Shown: positions 18,960 through 31,407, counted from the first letter of the stretch. The stretch is 64,000 bases of DNA from Isoetes taiwanensis (GCA_021234155.1 JAJEKV010000158.1:675820-739819); one strand, 5' to 3'. A program made the numbers and translations. The notes: a model not told the origin generated them from the sequence alone.

Positions 18960-21776
18960 ATCGTGCTAATCCGTCATTCATTATATTTTGAAGAAATCAA
19001 CTAATTGGGTTTCGGTATCTCGTGGCTCTGTATTTCCGATGTCTTTGGACACGGAACCATCGAGTTCTATCACAAGCATCTTTCGTGCTTTCTATTATGA
19101 TATTGGATCCTTGCTTTTTGAAGGTCAAATGCGGGAAAGGGGGATTTGGTTCTTAAAATATGAGTATTATCCTCGGAAAGGCAAAATTGTGGACTTACCA
19201 TTGCCCCCATTATCACAAACTTAGTTCCTACCCAATGGATTCCGGTTTCTGTTTCTTGCCAAGCTGAAATTGTCACAGGGAAATTTTCAGTGCTTTGAAG
19301 GAGAAAGGTGGCGTCTGTGGACACGTGAAAGTAAATGTACCCATCGATATGTTTATTACCTTGTTTAAGAATGTCGAGAATGTCAAGAAGACTTCAAAAA
19401 ATGTTTTCTTGTAAGTGATTGTCAGTTGTTTACGGATGACATTTTATGTGATGAATGGTCATCCCGCCCCGCATGAAGGAGTTGAGAAGGTACAGTCTGC
19501 GGGATAAAGAAAGAAAGCCGCTCGAATCGGTATTGTATTCGAAAGCAAAGCGGTTTACATTACCTTCAAATCTGAGAAGAATGGAGGGAAGTAAAAGAAG
19601 GGAGCGGATGGGCGTGGGTTCCGGTGGAACAAGGCGATGCCGATGGTACCCATTCGCGGTCATTGACATTGCTATCTTCAAAAGTGGTCAATTGTTTAAA
19701 ACTTTAAAAGTCGAAGAAGCATGGTCTTTATTTGATGTAAAATTATTTTGGAATCGAATGTGACTTAAACGTCTTCCATTTTTGGTGGATGGTGTCAAGG
19801 TAGGAAAAGCGTAGGGAAGAATTGTATACAACAAAAGCTCGTATGCCCTCTGTTGTACTTTCTTTAAGTGAAAACAGTTAAACAAATAAATAACAATGGT
19901 GTTTTCGGGTTCAAATCCGGTGTTGTTGTTTGCCAATAACTTATATCCTTTTGCAAAGATAACCACCGTGGGCCACCGTCGCGAAATATGTGGAGTTTGT
20001 GTAGTCGTGTTGTGTAGTTTCGCATGCCGGGTACGGTGTAGTATGTTTTGCGATTAACATAAATTTGGCCTTCTTTTTCGGCAAAATAGCACCGCGGGCC
20101 CACGGTGCGAATACCTTATTGTTGTCTTTGGGGTTTATATTTGTTTCAAGACCGACCGTACGGTCGACATATATTTCGTCGGGACACTTAAGACATTTTA
20201 GTTTCAGCCGTCATTTCGCGCACTTTACTTTTAGGCAATCAAGTTTTTATTGCACTAAAGGAGGCTACAATTCCCAATGTCAACGGCAGGTCGAAAGCTT
20301 GGGGGAAGTTCGGGCATGGTATGACCAGATCGTCGAGGAAGGAAGCGAGTATCTACTGTCACACCCGAGATGAGTTCGCTCAACGGCACGAAAACCCGGT
20401 AGGCATGCTTGTAGTCTACAATAACTTCGCCTAACGGTAGATATAATCTACGAGGCTAACAAACACAGTGGCGTGTATGGTCGATTACATTCATGGTTTT
20501 CATGGCCGTGGGCGCCCGGCGAAGCGTCCTTCTCCCTCATTTGGGAAGATTGTATTGAGTCTAAAGTCCTTTTCGAAGTTTTTTCCCAAAGGTGACCAAG
20601 ATAAGGTTGAAGGTCGTTCAAGAGACCCACCGGCCGACTTATGTGAGAAGGATGGGAAGGATAATTTATATCCGGTTCACATCATGTTTGCTACTTACAT
20701 GATATATACGGTTCCACCAACGATAGGGGAAGAACCACAGGTGAAGGCTATTCTGAGAACCTCAGTCACCGTAGAGGAGGTATTTGATGCAGAGAAAGAG
20801 AAGGAACTGGTGGAAAAGCTCGGCGAGGGCGAGGATGAAGCGTGAAGCGAGCATGAAGAGAATCTTGATAGATGGGGTGTCACGGAAGCCTTGCGATTAA
20901 CATAGGAGGGAAGGACTATCTTCTTCTCCACGATATATCTTTCATTCTTGGTTTGAGGGAAGATGAGGTCCTTGGACAAATCTATGCTTTTCGTTGTTGG
21001 TCTAGGCGACTTCATTGACTTCTGAGTAGGAAGTGCCTAGGGACCTACATGATCTCTTAACTTATGATGGAACTTCAATAGCTCGAGAATACTTTTGATA
21101 GAGTTCGAGATGGCGAGAAATGGGCTTGAAGGAAGTCTTAAGTAAAGTTCGAGGCGAGTACATCGAAGCTAAAAGGATAGTGCAAAACAAGTATCAAAGA
21201 GCGAATCAAGCTCTTCAAGGTCGATCCATCAACATTTCTACCAAAGAGGTTATTGCATCCGATGAAGTGGAGGTAAGCTAGCATAAGTTTGCTTATTTTG
21301 TTAAGTGCCTAAGAACGATTGTTTATTGTGCGGAGATTTATGTGGATGATTTTTGCCGGACATGACAGAGTTACCCTTGGCGAGAGATGCAAGTATCGCC
21401 CACTATATGGGCTACCTTTATAAGGGAGAGATCGTTGTGTTCCATTCTAAGTACAGCCCATATGGACGGAAGAGGTCTTGAAACTCAAGGCCCCCCTCGT
21501 TGATTGGTAATCACATCCCATTATCGCCAATTACGATCGAGTAGTGGCTGTTAGGAGAGACATCGCCACACATATTTTGGTGGCTTTAGTATGTATTCTA
21601 TGGCTGCCCAGAGAGCCGCATTGGCCTTGTCCGGCGTGGATAAGGCTACAACCGACCGACTTGGGAAGAGAGGGAGCCCCCATTCCTCGCCTTTATGTAC
21701 CGTTGGATCTTTGGTGCAGGAGTCGAATTGGAAGAAGTCGAAGTGTCCGATGACTTACATGTTTCTAAGAAAATGA
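18960..21776 (+). pseudogene. Unrecognised broken multi-exon gene
   Basis: Several plus-strand frames in a row look like decayed exons, but I do not recognise the protein. Pieces are 18988-19224 (contains YDIGSLLFEGQMRERGIWFL), 19455-19763 (basic), 20468-20845 (ends in an acidic, Glu-rich stretch), about 20880-21000 (reads INIGGKDYLLLHDISFILG), a helical piece to about 21260, and 21544-21776. Splice-like GTAAG/GTAGG sites follow some pieces. Two groups of palindromes lie between and after the pieces. An element gene of unknown type is the most likely reading, judged by its palindromes and its place beside a nested copia element. Confidence 0.35.
19963..20112. repeat. Palindrome family 1, first group
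   Basis: Two partial copies of the word CGCACCGTGGNCACGGTGCG: CACCGTGGGCCACCGTCGCG at about 19964 and CACCGCGGGCCCACGGTGCG at about 20091. A shorter relative, GACCGTACGGTC, lies near 20154. Confidence 0.7.
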
Positions 21777-21887
21777 AGTTGTAACCATTGTCAATTAATG
21801 CAAAGACTTGTTTGAAATCTCTATTCTTGTTATATCGAACATAAACTTCAGTTTCATTTTAATTTGTTTTACGCTTCTATTTTACTA

Positions 21888-22084
21888 GACCGCGGGCCCG
21901 CGGTCGCGAAGACCGTGTTGTCCGTGCTTACAACTAACAAATATTCGCGACCGTACGGCGGCGAAAATGACTATTCCACATTATGTGGAAAGGTCTATTT
22001 CGCACCGTCGCCACGGTGCGAAAATAGCAGTTCCAACGTTTTTGGAGTGTGCAATTTCGCACCGTGACTACACACACTGCGAAG
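21888..22084. repeat. Palindrome family 1, second group
   Basis: Four copies within 200 bp: GACCGCGGGCCCGCGGTCGC at 21888, a degenerate copy at about 21943, CGCACCGTCGCCACGGTGCG at 22001-22020 (flanked by TTT and AAA, so the whole 26-bp site is nearly palindromic), and a degraded copy at 22054-22084. Confidence 0.85.
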
Positions 22085-22347
22085 AGAATGCTTATCTGAA
22101 TTTAGAATCTACATGTAAGGAAAACGGCCAAGAGCTTTCCAAATTGAAAATGTGCGGTAAATAGATGGATCATATGTTTCTATCTCTTATGGTTACATAC
22201 TTATAACTAGAGAATGTCTGAAATATTCTAGTAACAGAATTTAGAACTCATATAAGAGGCATAGCATACATAAATGCAGAAGATCATTCGCAATTGGGAT
22301 CATCATGAGCAGCAAGTTGAGTGATGCGATTAATCTCATAGACGAGA

Positions 22348-22900
22348 TGTTGAAAATATCATGTCACCATAGTGAGAACGAAATAATATGTTGCAATGGT
22401 TTTTTAGATTAATATTGCACGTGGCAAGCATAGACTATTCTAACCGACAAAGCCGGGCTATAAAAAGGAAAAAGCCACGATCCGAACACGTGAAAACGCC
22501 GCCGGATCGCACGCCGGATCCGCTAAGAGAAGATCACGGATCGCTTACGAAATCAGCCGGATCCGGATTGCGACACTAGATGGAGATTTGAATTTGCCGA
22601 ATCCCCGCCATAGTTGTGTTTCATCGAGGTTGGGTTAAGACTATCCGGTGCACCGGCCGGTTGATGTTTCTAAAACCGAGGTTAGTTGCGGGACTTATTC
22701 TAGTCCGGATTTCTTGTTGTTGGGTAGTCCGGATTGCTTGTTCTTTGGGTTGTTATTTGCTCGGGTTTTCTACCCGAATTGCTTGATAGTGGTGAATCGG
22801 CCGACGGTAAGATAAGCCGCATTGCATTTCGAGTTTATCGGCTATATTGGTTCCGCATGATTGTTTGAAATCTTGACGGGACAAATATACGAAGCTTTCA
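22348..22900 (+). repeat. Copia-2 left LTR
   Basis: Begins TGTTGAAAATATC and ends GAAGCTTTCA just before the primer site. A TATAAAAAGG sequence near 22451 is a good TATA-box candidate and is also present in the right LTR. Confidence 0.92.
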
Positions 22901-22901
22901 T

Positions 22902-22912
22902 TGGTATCGAGC
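22902..22912 (+). other. Copia-2 primer binding site, altered
   Basis: TGGTATCGAGC follows the LTR. The canonical site is TGGTATCAGAGC, so CAG appears as CG. The same type of change recurs across the older elements and may be a sequencing error. Confidence 0.8.
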
Positions 22913-22929
22913 TAGGTGGTGTATTATGA

Positions 22930-23868
22930 CGACCAGCTTTGGAGCATCTTTGTTGAATCTTTGTTGAGGTCTATAGTGGTGGATCGGCTTTCAAGTGTGG
23001 AAAGCCAAGATCAAGAGAGTTCTGAAATCGAGAGGGGCTTTGGGACATTGTGAAGCCTTAAAAAGGAGCGAGATGAACGCAAGAGGCGATGGCAAGACTT
23101 GAGAAACGAAAATAAGTGACGAGGGAGTCAAGAAAGAGAAGGCTAAGTCCAAAGGCAAGAAATTTGAAGGCAAGGCTGGAACATCGATACTGGCCAGGAG
23201 TTACTCCAAATAAGATTAACGAAGCAAAAGGTATCATTTGTAGCAAAGTAGGCTCTAGTATTTTGCTGAAATTACAAGGTTTATCTCCGCAAGATATGTG
23301 GTTGTATCTTCTAAAGAATTATGAAAGTAAGTCCTCATCACAGATTGATGTTTTGGAAAAAGAGCTAAGATGCCTTAAGTATCATGAAGGTGATAATCTA
23401 GAAGTGTTTTTTCAAACCTTAGATATGATATTATTTGATTTGAAAGCTGCTGGTGCCGTACTTTCAAAGGAAGCCGAATTATTAGCTATCTCAAGAGCTT
23501 TTTCTGATTATGAGCAAATTGCAATTCTTGTGAGAAATGTAGCAAAGAGTCGTGAAGAGGCAGAAAGAATTGCTCGCACAGAGATGGAACAAAGAAAAGT
23601 TGTAAAGGACGAGGATGAAGGAGCTGAAATCCTATATGCTAGCCGATCTCGAGGTCGAGGTAAGGAAAGTAAGATTGGTCCATGTTTTGTTTGCCATGAA
23701 TATGGTCATGTAAAAGCTAATTGCCCAAATCTAGCTAAAGAGATTTTTTGTTATAATTGTGGTGGGAGAGGGCATATATCTTCTAAGTGTTCTAGTCCAA
23801 AAAGCCGAGGGAGAAGAGGAGGAGGTACACGTGGAGCTTTCAGAGGAAGAGGTCGATTACAAATCTAG
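22930..23868 (+). pseudogene. Copia-2 gag
   Basis: The clear part runs from 23116 to a stop at 23868. It has the gag helical region (QGLSPQDMWLYLLKNYESKS, then LRCLKYHEGDNLEVFFQTLD) and two zinc knuckles, CFVCHEYGHVKANC (about 23683) and CYNCGGRGHISSKC (about 23749), followed by a Gly/Arg-rich tail. The N-terminal part before 23116 is out of frame and holds indels. Two knuckles rather than one separate it from copia-1. Confidence 0.88.
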
Positions 23869-23929
23869 TCTTTGTGAATGTGGTCATTGAAGCAAATAAA
23901 GAAGAAGAAGATCTTGAGGTAATTTATAA

Positions 23930-24780
23930 ATCCTTTCTTGCTATGAGGCGCGCAATGCACGTGCTAACACTCTTGTAATAGATAGTGGAGCTGATCCGAT
24001 CCGTAGTCGACTCTTTCGTAAATGCTTACAGGATGCTCAAGTATGGGAACGAGACATATACAATTGGGCAATGGATGTTTGCAAGAAGTTGAAGGAGTGG
24101 GTTTGCTGGAATTATTTGATCTTAATGGAAAACCTGTAAGCTTAAAAGATGTCTTGTGTGTGCCAAATTTAATTCGGAATTTGATCTCAGTTAGTCAGCT
24201 AGTGGATTTGGGTTATAAGGTAGTGTTTGACAAAGGAGTATGTGAAATATTGCACAATAATAAAGTTATATTTTTAGCAAAAAGAAATGGTGATTTATTT
24301 GAGTTGAACAAAGATGACATGGTTAGTATGAATGCAGCAATGCTCCCATCTGTTGAGTTATGGCATGAAAGATTAGCTCACACACACGTCAAGAATGTTC
24401 AACTTATGGCTAAAAAAGGGTTAATAGATTGTTCAGTAGAAGAAGGTCAATTTATTTGTCATGGATGTATGCTAGGAAAGCATACAAGAATACCCTTTAG
24501 AAAAAGTGGCAAACGTGCAAATGATTTGCTTGAATTGGTGCATACAGACCTCTGTGGTCCTATGAATATAAGGAGTTCAAGTGGGAAGAGGTACTATATT
24601 TCATTTATTGATGATTATAGTAGAAGAGCCAAATGTTATTTTTTAACTAAGAAAAGTCAAGCATTAGAAGCATTTAAGCAATTTGCAGCAGAAGTAGAAT
24701 GTGAAACAAAGAGAAAAATCAAGTGCATAAGGTCGGATAGAGGTGGTGAGTACTTGTCAAAAAGGTTCAAGTGTTTTGCT
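23930..24780 (+). pseudogene. Copia-2 protease and first part of integrase
   Basis: A protease site IDSGAD is visible near 23980 in a short frame. The frame from 24022 to 24780 gives the protease remainder, the integrase head (LWHERLAHTH, then CHGCMLGKH) and the start of the core (LVHTDLCGPM, YISFIDDYSRR, RSDRGGEY). It stops at 24780 from a frameshift in the core. Confidence 0.9.
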
Positions 24781-25766
24781 TAGAAAAGGGAATAAAAGGC
24801 GACTTACTTGCGGATATAGTCCCTCAATGAGAATGGAGTAGCGAATCAAAAAATAGAAGCAGTGTTAGATTTGCAAGAGAGCAATCTTTGAAACATGCAA
24901 AATTACCTAATTATTTATGGGGGAGGCGGTTAAGGCAGCGTTCTATATCCAAAATAGGCTACCTTCAGCTAGCATAAATGGTAACATTCTGAAGAAATAT
25001 GGTGGCGGGAGGAGCAAAGTTATGATAAATTCAAAGCCTATGGATGTCTAACCTATGTTCATGTTCCGGAAGAAGAGCGGACAAAACTTGAGGATCGAGC
25101 AATGGAGGCTTATCTCATTGGCTACGATGAAGAAGCAAAAGGTTATCGATTGTATAACCCGAGTCCAAAAAGGTATATATCGAGAGATGTAACCTTTAAT
25201 GAATTAGTCTTATACAAAGATAGAAAAACAAAAGATGTTAAGATTAAAAGAGGATATCAAGCGGGGAGGTTGTAGATAAAAAGGAATTTGAAGCTCCTAT
25301 AGATATAGATGATGATAATGGTTTGGAAGTTTCGAGAAAGCGGTCAAACAATAGAAACACCTATAGCTGAAGAAATACCTATTGTTGATTCACAAGCTCC
25401 CAAGAAAGCGTAAGAGTGAAGTTGAGCGTTTAAAGAAAACTTTCAAGTGGGACGAAGGTTTGTTTGGCGGACAAGAAGCAGGTAAAAGTAGGCGTTTGCA
25501 AGCGGTTTTCTTACCGGAAGATAGTGTTCCCGCAATAATGGCATTATTTGAGCCCACGGTATACCTAATAATTTTGATGAAGCAATTAATGCGAAGATGC
25601 TGAGAAAAATGGAAGCAACGCGAATGGGCGATGAGATGCGATCATTTATAGGTAATAAAACATATGAACTAGTAAAAGCGTCACGAAGGAAAAAATATAG
25701 TCGGGAATAAGTGATTTTTAAAATTAAAAAGGGACAGACGGAAGCTTACAAAAATATAAGGCGGAC
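24781..25766 (+). pseudogene. Copia-2 integrase end and RT start, heavily broken
   Basis: Similarity continues in changing frames: the integrase Glu region near 24830, KAYGCLTYVHVPEE near 25035, a GYDEEAKGYRLYN segment near 25120-25160, and the RT start near 25600-25765. Indels are dense here compared with the flanking parts of the same element. Many are at CTG/CAG-like positions (for example GGCGG where GGCTG is expected). Confidence 0.75.
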
Positions 25767-27127
25767 TTGTTGCATTGGGGCTTTCTCACAAAAAAGGGTA
25801 TTGATTATGAAGAAACTTTTTCTCCTATTGTTAAGCTAACCAGTTTGAGAGCAATTTTAGCATATGCAAATGCCAGGAATCTAGAATTACATCATATGGA
25901 TGTAAGCACAGCCTTCTTGAATGCTGATATTGAGGAGGAGATTTACATGAAACAAGCTCCAGGTTACGAGCAAGGAGAAGACATGGTATGGAAGTTAAGA
26001 AAGGCAGTTTACGGATTAAGGCAAGCTCCAAGGCAATTGGTATGTATGCATTGATAGTTATCTAAAAGCACAAGGGTTTGAGAAGCTAAAAATCTGATGG
26101 GAATCTCTATATGTTTTATAATAATGATAACCCACGCATAATCGCTCTTTATGTAGATGATTGTATAATGGTGTCGAATAGTACAGATTGTCTAAACCAT
26201 TGCAAAGCAGTCTTAAAAGAAAAGTTTAAAATGACAGATCTAGGTGAGCTAAAACTATTTCTTGGTTTGGAAGTGTATAGAGACAGAAAAGCTAGAAAAA
26301 TGGTTCTTACGCAAACAAGAAACATTCAGGGCATTTTAGAAAGATTCTGTATGGTTGAGTGTAATCCAGTAAAAACACCTATGGTAGTTGGTGCAAAGTT
26401 AAGTAATGAAATGTGTGCAAGCACGGTTCATGAAAAAACTTATATGGAGAAGGTACCATACAGAGAATTAATTGGTTGTTTACTCTATGTGGCAAACATT
26501 ACACGTACGACATTTCCTATGCAGTTAATTTTCTAAGCCGGTTTGCAAACAACCCAGGACAAGCACATTGGCTTGCAGCAAAACGAGTTCTTCGATATTT
26601 GAAAGGAACGCTTAATGATGGTCTTGAATACAAGTGGGACAAAGAAGCTGACTTCATTCTAAAGGCATATGCAGATGCTGACTGGGCAGGAGATACAGAT
26701 TCTCGAAAATCCACCTCAGGTTATGTTACTATGTTAGGAGAAGCAGCTATATCCTGGAGAAGTAAAAACAGTCTTCAGTTGCTATGTCCTCGCCAGGAAG
26801 AGAATATGCAGCTATATCTCTTGTAGCTAAAGAAATTATGTGGTTAAAAGGATTGTTGGAAGAGTTAGGGATAATACAAGATAATCGGTCTGCGGTTTGT
26901 ACGGTGATGACATGAGTTGCATAGCAATGACTAAAAATCCAATAATGCACGAAAGAACAAAGCATATTGAACTGCACATGCATTTTGTTAGAGATCTGGT
27001 TCAGAAAGGATTAATACAGGTAGCATATGTGTCAACAGATAATCAAATTGCAGACATGTTCACGAAGGCCTTACGAGAAGACAAATGTAAGAAACACAAA
27101 CTTGGAGTTGGGATTAATGTGACATGA
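25767..27127 (+). pseudogene. Copia-2 reverse transcriptase and RNase H
   Basis: Reverse transcriptase runs over two frames: 25767-26054 (KKGIDYEETFSPIVKLTSLR, AFLNADIEEEIYM, VYGLRQAPR) and 26111-26536 (YVDDCIMVSNS near 26150, LKLFLGLEV). RNase H follows from 26530 (DADWAGDTDSRKSTSGY) and at 26897-27127 (CIAMTKNPIMHERTKHIELH, ADMFTKAL), ending in TGA. At least four frameshifts are present, so the copy looks inactive unless some are sequence errors. Confidence 0.9.
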
Positions 27128-27135
27128 AGGAGGAG
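27125..27135 (+). other. Polypurine tract of copia-2
   Basis: TGAAGGAGGAG lies directly before the right LTR. Confidence 0.8.
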
Positions 27136-27699
27136 TGTTGAAAATATCATGTCACCATAGTGAGAACGAAATAATATGTTGCAATGGTTTTTTAGATTAA
27201 TATTGCACGTGGCAAGCATAGACTATTCTAACCGACAAAGCCAGGCTATAAAAAAAGGAAAAAGCCACGATCTGAACACAGGTGAAAACGCCGGATCTGC
27301 ACGCCGGATCTGCTAAGAGAAGACTGCCCGGATACGCTACGTAAATCAGCCGGATCCATTGCCGACACTAGATGGAGATTTGAGGCTGCGAATCCCGCCA
27401 TAGTTGTGTTTCATCGAGGTTGGGTTAAGACTATCACAGTCGCCGAAGCCGAGTTGATGTTTCTAAAAGCGAGGTTAGTTGCCGGGACTTATTCTAGTCC
27501 GGATTTCTTGTTGTTGGGTAGTCCGGATTGCTTGTTCTTTGGGTTGTTATTTGCTCACGGGTTTTCTACCCGAATTGCTTGATAGCGGCGAATCGACAAG
27601 AAGATAAGATAAGCGGATTGCGGCTTCGAGGGTTTATCGGCTATATTGGTTACGCATGATTGTTTGAAATCTTGGCGGGACAAATATCTGAAGCTTTCA
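27136..27699 (+). repeat. Copia-2 right LTR
   Basis: Matches the left LTR with many small length differences in its second half, for example GATCTGAACACAGG where the left LTR has GATCCGAACACG. Confidence 0.92.
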
Positions 27700-28500
27700 C
27701 GCAGGCAGCGCCCGGAACCCGACGAAGGTGGATAACAACACGATAAAACCCGTTGGAAGAATGATTTCGACCCTCTGCTACCCCTTCTAGCCGAGGGAAT
27801 CAAGGAGGATACCCCTCGAGAACATCTATAAAGATCATTATATTTCATAGTGCAAGTAATGGAGTCTATAGGGAAGGTAGACCCCCCGTAATAAGAATAA
27901 CCGAGGCGAGACATAGCAAATGGATGCCTTCTCCATTGAATGAATGGGCTGTACTTATATCGAACAAAATTATTGACATGCACCTTGTAGCAAACATTAT
28001 TGGTTATATATCACGAGCATAATGTACAAAATACGATCATGAACTCTTCAAATAAGTATTGACAATATGATCTAGATGACAAGTATTGATTTAGGGGACT
28101 CTTTAAGTCATTGTCACCGAGCACCCAGTGATCTTTTCTATCATGTACATTTGATGCTCTCTATTCCATATTAGATGGATGATAACATCGAAGGGATCAG
28201 AATAATAGCGAGGATTGAGAGCGGCAGTGGTCATCCAGTCTTCCATTGGTATTTCTCGCTCGCGACACTGCTTGAAGTTTTCGTGATTCATCTTGCAGGT
28301 GATGGAATCACGTTCAGGACCAGGAGGAGGGCACATGGCCAATGTTGCTGCACTCGGCAATTTGATGTATATTTATACCCACCAAAATTATTGATGGTAT
28401 GTAGGCACCAAAATTATTGATCGTATATACATAGAAATTATTGGATTATATACATACTTGTATGGTACTCGTATAATGGCATATATACCTGATTTCTCTT
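27700..28500. other. Spacer, no supported gene
   Basis: No convincing coding region. A phrase ACCAAAATTATTGATGGTATGTAG is partly repeated around 28380-28450. Confidence 0.4.
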
Positions 28501-28860
28501 TAAATAGGCATCTATGCCTTCACTGTCTATCATTGTCTTTGCCTCTTGTCTGCTTCTTGTCTGCTTCTTTGCCTCTTTCCCCCTCTTGTCCGCCTCTTGT
28601 CTGCTCCTTGCCTCCCTGTCTGCTCCACTAATTTCTCTTCTGCTCCACTAATTTCTTGCAAATGGTAACTTTCTCTTCTGCTCCACTTGATCTTGTTCCT
28701 TGCTTTCTTGCTCCATGATCTTCCTTCTTTTTTGAACTTCTTGCTCCTTCATCGTCCTTGATCCTTGCTTCTTGCTACTTGATCTTGATGCTCCTTGCTA
28801 CTTGATCTTCGTGCTCCTTGTTCTTTGATACTTGATCTTCGTGCTCTTTGCAAATGATGA
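28500..28860. repeat. Pyrimidine-rich simple repeat tract
   Basis: Irregular repetition of TCTGCTTCTTG, CTCTTGTCTGC and CTGCTCCACTAATTTCT, then CTTGATCTTCGTGCTCCTTG. It is low-complexity rather than coding. Confidence 0.8.
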
Positions 28861-29333
28861 TTGGACCGAATCCTCCCTGGGCCACTCCAGAAGGCCTGCA
28901 AGCATGCCCCAGGCATTCTGTGCGGCCTGGAATGGATGAGCTATGGGACCATTTCTTGGAGTGGAGGTTGCGCCACGGTCCCACCAAGGAGCTTACAATG
29001 GAGTTGATCAACTTCATTCGGGGCGATTTGATTGTGGTCATGAGCCAGCGATGGAAATTAATCCATCACGAATGTTATAGGAGACTTGCAATTGCGGGGA
29101 CTTCTTGAACCCCCTCCTTATCACGGACGAGATGCTACTGACAATTGAGGCCTCTTCTTCGTCTTTGGATATTTAGCACACTCTCCGGATGCATACATAT
29201 CGAGTTCATTCATGAAATTAACCGGGGACAGATGTATGGCCTTATTAGGGTGTACTACCACAGTACAAGCGGTTTTGTGGAGTTGGGTCCGCTCTTCTTC
29301 CGTGAGTATCATCCGTGGAATTACTTTTTCTAA
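28848..29333 (+). other. Two possible exon remnants, unrecognised
   Basis: Frames 28848-29108 (contains WDHFLEWRLRHGPTKELTMEL) and 29145-29333 (contains GQMYGLIRVYYHSTSGFVEL) have protein-like composition and lie in line on the plus strand. I do not recognise them. They stand just before family 1 palindromes and may belong to the same decayed element. Confidence 0.25.
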
Positions 29334-29582
29334 TGACTAGGTACCCCATATGGTGGGAAGAATCAGGTGGGAGGGGCGTGAGCTCTTGACTCCTAACCCA
29401 GATGCATGGGTTAGACCCGCCAGGGAAGGGGAAGGGGAAGGGGTTAGAAACCTAGGGGAAGGTTACTTGGACATAATTCTGTTACTTGCCGTTCTCTAAA
29501 TGTTCTCTAATATGTTAATATATTCTCTAACATGTTAATATGCTCACTTTGGTCTTGTGGTTCACCTTCTATGGAATGATTC

Positions 29583-29723
29583 AATTTTCGCACCGATTGG
29601 CCACGGATTGAAATTGCCCTCACACAACGGTAACTTACGGGAATTTGCGACCGTGACCACGGTGCGAAAATGCCTCCCTCACAAAGTAATTTATACCCAT
29701 TTCGCACCGTGGCAACGGTGCAT
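29583..29723. repeat. Palindrome family 1, third group
   Basis: Three copies: TTTTCGCACCGATTGGCCACGG at about 29584 (degenerate), GCGACCGTGACCACGGTGCG at about 29647, and CGCACCGTGGCAACGGTGC at about 29702. The same word is found at 20-22 kb. Confidence 0.82.
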
Positions 29724-30324
29724 TGTAAGTATACATAGAGAATAGATACAATCAAAATACTTAGCAAGCAAACAAAATATACAACAAAGATCGTTTCATT
29801 AATATAAAACACTTTTACATGCCTCGGAAGTAATTTATCAAGGCAATATCCTGCTTCATTATTGTCACTCTCTTGGAATGCGACACATTTCACCACGGTC
29901 TTGAAGAAGAACGACCATGTGATTCTCGGGCCTCGTCGCGAGCATCAAAGGGCATCTGCGGTGAATCGAGTCAATTGCTCGGCATTGGAAAGCTGTAACC
30001 AGCTCTCCGGTACCTTGCACCATCCCTCTTCATCTTCATTGTATCTCTCACGAACCACCTCCTTGCTATTCTAGCCATTGTGAGCCGGGAAGCACCCACT
30101 CCGCGTGGTTACGGAAGTGCGGATTTCAGCATCCATCTTAACTTTTGATTAAGCGGTGGCCCTTCTTATTGACTTAGGAGGGCCTTTGCGGAGAACTTTG
30201 TTTCTTCTGCGGTGCTTAGGCTTAGTCTTCCTCTTCTTCCTCTTTGGATTCCCCGACTTCTGGCTGCTCATCAGCGGGAACCACTCACGCATCACGGTAC
30301 AAGGTTTTCGAGGGCACTGTAGTC

Positions 30325-30878
30325 CATTAGAGGTAATTTGAGATCTCATTTTGTCCCATTAAGGGATGCTTAAAAAGCCACATCGGCTTTTTAAACTGTC
30401 CAATAAGAGAAGAGCTCCGATTGTATTTTATTCCGGTATTATGTGGCGTGATAATTAATGCAGTTTCAACTAACTTTAAAATTGTCGTCTTTCTACTATA
30501 ACTTTTGATCAAAAACTTCGATTCGAACACTATTTGTGGCAATGGATTCGTCTCCTCAAGATCTTTCTAATGACAACCCATTGTTATATCTTTTGGGATG
30601 TAAATATATATAAGAAAAGAGCAAAAACCATATTTTTTAAGGTTAACACATATGGCTTGTATTGAAATACATCATAACCATATATCACTTGAAAGATCTT
30701 TTCATTACGCATCTAATGCAACAAACTTGACATTTTCATGAGTAGATCAAAAGTTATAGGAAAAAGCGACAACAATGAAGTTGTTAATCTTTGCATTAAT
30801 TGCGGTTTGATGTAGAGTACTCATTCTATTGGAGGATTCTTATGGGGACAAAAGGAGATCTCAAATTACCTCTAATGA
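30325..30878. mobile_element. Long-TIR foldback element (MITE-like), about 554 bp
   Basis: The left end CATTAGAGGTAATTTGAGAT is mirrored at the right end as ATCTCAAATTACCTCTAATG. Inside, further segments pair (AATTAATGCA near 30455 with TGCATTAATT near 30792; ATAACTTTTGATCAA near 30499 with GATCAAAAGTTATA near 30747). It has no coding capacity. Size and end sequence resemble the element at 58726. A clear target duplication is not visible. Confidence 0.82.
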
Positions 30879-30921
30879 CGATTCTACGGTACGCCTCTTG
30901 TAGAGCGATATTTTCTTCTAA

Positions 30922-31407
30922 TTGAGTCATCACGGGGACACGGAAAGGACACCCGAGTACATAATATTGAGGGGTTCAAAACGCACGACAAAGAAGCGAG
31001 GCGTTACGGGCGGGCACATCACCAACAGGGAACATCCACGGACATGCACATCGATGGTCATCCTCATGGGGCTTAGCATTCTCATTGTCGGCCCCAAGCA
31101 AGTCGGCCCCTGGTTTATCTCCACCAATCCAACTTCCCGGCCTTCATGCGAGGAAGTCGGTTATGTAATCTATCTCATTAGCGATCTGGATAATGAGTTA
31201 GGAGTTGGCGTCAAAGAAGCCATCAACACGGGCCACCACGGCGAAGGAATGGAGTGCCTCAAGCAAAGGTGTCGGCTCCCCATCGAAGAAGCAGCAGCGT
31301 GTGTAATGCGGTGCAACTACCACATCGGCGTTAACGGCGATGCAATCATCGAACACGGGAACTCCATGGCGGATAGGCTGCACGCGAAGGTTCCTTCTCG
31401 GAGCTAA
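30922..31407 (+). other. Unrecognised frame of 161 codons
   Basis: The frame reads with a plausible mix of residues (GVKEAINTGHHGEGMECL and so on), but the reverse strand is also open over much of it. I do not recognise either product. The continuing frame to 31576 keeps protein-like composition. It could be an exon of the broken family 1 element. Confidence 0.25.

Larger units (their letters stand above)
22348..27699 (+). mobile_element. Older Ty1/copia retrotransposon, about 5.35 kb, broken
   Basis: LTRs of 553 bp (22348-22900) and 564 bp (27136-27699) start TGTTGAAAATATCATG and end AAGCTTTCA. Gag, protease, integrase, reverse transcriptase and RNase H follow in copia order. The LTRs match over long stretches but differ by clusters of small indels and substitutions, many at CAG/CTG/CCGG-like sites. 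I could not confirm a target duplication: CGAGA precedes and CGCAG follows. It lies between two groups of family 1 palindromes, so it probably inserted into an older element. Confidence 0.93.

Noticed and set aside
22343-27704. Target-site duplication for copia-2
   Set aside because: CGAGA on the left and CGCAG on the right do not match. Sequence errors or later change could hide a duplication, but I cannot claim one.
30149-30349. Minus-strand Lys/Arg-rich frame of 66 codons
   Set aside because: It begins inside the terminal repeat of the foldback element and has only low-complexity basic content. It cannot be told from chance.
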